NCBI GenBank assembly: GCA_029204225.1
Contig: CM055098.1
Span: 52,286,728-52,350,727 of the forward strand
Length of the DNA stretch: 64,000 bases
Source: Diphasiastrum complanatum
Taxonomy: Eukaryota > Streptophyta > Lycopodiopsida > Lycopodiales > Lycopodiaceae
Reading direction: 5' to 3'
A program made the position numbers and the translations under genes. The notes under the pieces were generated by a model. The model was not told the origin of the DNA, did not search any database, and was given only the letters and a program-made list of their open reading frames with translations. Below, piece by piece: positions 61,813 through 64,000 of the stretch. Within the stretch, counting starts at the first letter, position 1. Each line of letters opens with the position of its first letter.

Positions 61813-64000
61813 CATTGGAGTATCTATGCTCTTAGAATTTTCCATATGGAATTTTTTCAACATAGAGTGAGCATATCTAGATTGGCATATAAAGACATGA
61901 TTTTCATAAAAATCAATCTCTAGGCCTAGGATGTAATGCATCTCTCCTAGATCTTGCATTTTAAACTCACATCCAAGTGCTAGCTTGGTTTCATCAACTA
62001 GCTTGATACAACTTCCACAAAGAATAACATAAATTAGAAGAATGACAATATTGCTATCAACAAACTTTAGATACATGGAAGGATCATAGTCACTAAGAGT
62101 AAATCCTAGTGAGATAAGAAAAAAATTAAGTCTTGAATACCATGATCTTGGTGCTTGCTTGAGTCCATAAAGACTTTTGAAGAGCAAGCACACTTTGGAC
62201 TCATCCTTGATGAATCCTTGAGGTTGTTCCATATAGATCTCCTCCTCAAGATAACCATTTAGAAAAGCATTGGATACATCTAATTGGAACAGCTTCCACT
62301 TGAAAAAACAAGCAAGAGAAATAAGAATTCTTATTGTCACCATCTTTGCAACGGGTGCAAAGGTCTCCTCATAATCAAGACCATGAATTTGAGCAAATCC
62401 TTTGGCACATAATCTTGCTTTATGCTTGTTGATGGTGCCATCATGATTGAACTTGATCCGAAATACCCACTTGCAACCAATCACATGCTTGTTGGATGGA
62501 GGATCCACAAGCTCCCAAGTATTGTTGGTGATCAAGGCATCATACTCTTGCTTCATGGCATCATACCACTCCTTGGTATTGAGTGCCTCTTGTACATTCT
62601 TTGGCTCTTCATGAGAGACATAAAAAACATAATTAGTGGAATCAACATCCACTTGTTTGCCTTTGTCAACATATGAGAGCCTCTTAGGCTCGGATCTATC
62701 TCTCATGGATCTTCTTGGTGAAAAAATCTGAGGAAAGTTCTTCAAATCTCGACCCCATCACATCATGATTATCTTCAAAATCAATAATTGATGATGCATC
62801 CATATATTTCTTGATCTCCGCCTCTTCAAAATATGAGTGTTGATCTTCATGAAAGACAACATCTCTACTTTCAATAACTTGAGAAGTAGAGAGTATAAAG
62901 ACTCTATAGGCCTTCTTGGTGGATGAGTATCCAACCATGATCCCCTTACATGCACTAGGATCTTCCTTCTTCCTTGTTTCCAAGGGAATATGGACAAAGC
63001 ATAAGCATCCAAAAACTCTAAGGTGATCAACCTTAGGCTTCTTAAAAAATAAGATTTTGAGAAATGCACATCCGAGTGGATTAACTCCAAAGGATGCTTG
63101 CTTTTGATACAAGATCTTGTAAATGGCTTTTTGTGAGATTTAGCAATAGCACAAGCCTCACAAGACTTGATCTTCTTGGAGAGTGACTTTGGCAAGCCAA
63201 TAGCTTTGGCTTCTTTGATCATAGAGAGCATGGATTTGTAGTTGGGATGTCCCAACCTCCTATGTCATAATTCCTCCATAGAGAGCTTGTTCACAAGAGC
63301 AACATTACAAGCATTCACATACTCATTTGGATCTAGTTTATAGATGCCACCAAATCTAGATCCTAATGCAAGTATCTCATCATTCTTCTTGATAGTGCAA
63401 GTATCAACATTGAATTTTACATCAAGGCCATTATCAAGCAATTGGCCAACACTAATAAGATTCTTGGTAAGCTTAGGTACATAAAGAACTTTAGAGAGAG
63501 AAAGAACTTTAGAGGATGCAAGCTTCAAGGGAATGTTCCCTATGCCTTCAATAGGACATTCAAAATCATTTGCAGTGTATATTGATTTCTTGACTCCATC
63601 ATAAGGTGCAATAGAAGAGAAAGAGTCCTTGGAGCTACACATATGTGAAGAGGCTCCACTATCAATAAACCATAGGCCGTACTTCTTGAAAGGAGTAGAT
63701 GAGAAACTAGAGACCATAAGAGAACCCTCTCCATCACTTGCAATAGTGTCTTCCTTATCATTGGTAATGTTGGCTTGCTTGAGTTGATTCTTCTTCTTGA
63801 AGCAATTGGTGGCATAATGACCTTTCTTGCCACAATAAAAGCACTTGATCTTCTTCTTCTTGAGCTTGGATGATGAAGCATTAGAGGAATCATCTTCCTC
63901 CTCATCTTTGTCTTTGGATTTGACTTTATCCTTGCCTGAGGATTGTTGATGTTGGTTCTTGCTCCTCCCTTTGTGCTTATCCTTGGCAAAGAGAGCTTTT
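61813..64000 (-). pseudogene. Fam-3 copia pol, truncated and lacking RT and integrase catalytic residues
   Basis: Reading down from 64000: end of gag with knuckle CFYCGKKGHYATNC, protease WFIDSGASSHMC (DSG kept), KLTKNLISVGQLL, RRLGHPNYKSM and CEACAIAKSHKK, then HSDVHF. Here the integrase core is deleted (about 63070) and the frame shifts to VDHLRVFGCLCFVHIP and the linker. RT runs from about 62745: HVIGCKWVFRI, TFAPVAKM, FQLDVSNAFLNG, LYGLKQAPRSW, but LLIYVILCGS replaces LLIYVDDIIL..GS, an in-frame 9-bp loss at 62025/62026 that removes both catalytic Asp. It is cut at KSIDTPM by the Fam-4 LTR. Gag extends beyond the window edge. Confidence 0.9.

Overview
The window looks like nuclear DNA of a land plant with a large, repeat-rich genome. 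It is AT-rich. Most of it is LTR retrotransposons of the Ty1/copia order (single gag-protease-integrase-RT-RNase H ORF, primer-binding site complementary to initiator Met tRNA, TG...CA LTRs, 5-bp target duplications). Two decayed intron-containing host genes and one candidate host first exon lie between them. No bacterial, organellar, rRNA, tRNA or CRISPR features were seen. The species cannot be fixed from the sequence.

I sort the copia elements into working families. Fam-1: complete 40867-46727 (-), partial 53054-55136 (+). Fam-2: two broken minus-strand copies, 1314-2576 plus 7863-9334, and 20897-21805 plus 27629-29830. Fam-3: 2896-6046 (+), 32494-34175 (-), 35521-37481 (+), 61813-64000 (-), and a leader scrap at 11899. 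Fam-4: 21806-27628 (-) and 55655-61812 (+), with an LTR scrap at 11590. Fam-5: 40751-51158 (+), a leader scrap at 55138, and a gag at 6092. Fam-6 is known from its LTRs (2577, 7073, 20080). Fam-7 is 9335-11190 (+). Fam-8 is 1-900 (+).

Layout: 0-9.3 kb is a minus Fam-2 element split by a chimeric plus-strand element with target duplication ATTTG. 9.3-12.7 kb holds Fam-7 and scraps. 12.7-20 kb is mostly unassigned, with a (GA)n tract and a decayed gypsy-like protease region. 20-29.8 kb is a second Fam-2 element split by Fam-4 (target duplication CAAGG). 29.8-32.5 kb is a decayed multi-exon host gene whose conceptual protein recalls ParB/sulfiredoxin-fold proteins. 32.5-37.5 kb is Fam-3 fragments. 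38.7-40.1 kb holds exon-like blocks possibly from a C48 (Ulp1-like) protease gene. 40.75-51.16 kb is a non-autonomous Fam-5 element whose 5' LTR was hit by a complete Fam-1 element (target duplication GGAAA, LTRs indistinguishable by eye). 51.2-51.7 kb looks like a host promoter and first exon. 53-64 kb is a Fam-1 5' fragment, a complete Fam-4 element with an open 1322-codon ORF, and a Fam-3 pol with its RT catalytic aspartates deleted.

How parts act together: the Fam-1 (41515-45465) and Fam-4 (57148-61116) ORFs could supply enzymes in trans to defective relatives here. The most unusual recurrent signal is the palindrome TTCACACGTGTGAA or its 10-bp core, found in the LTR or leader of at least five otherwise divergent families, mostly between TATA box and primer-binding site.
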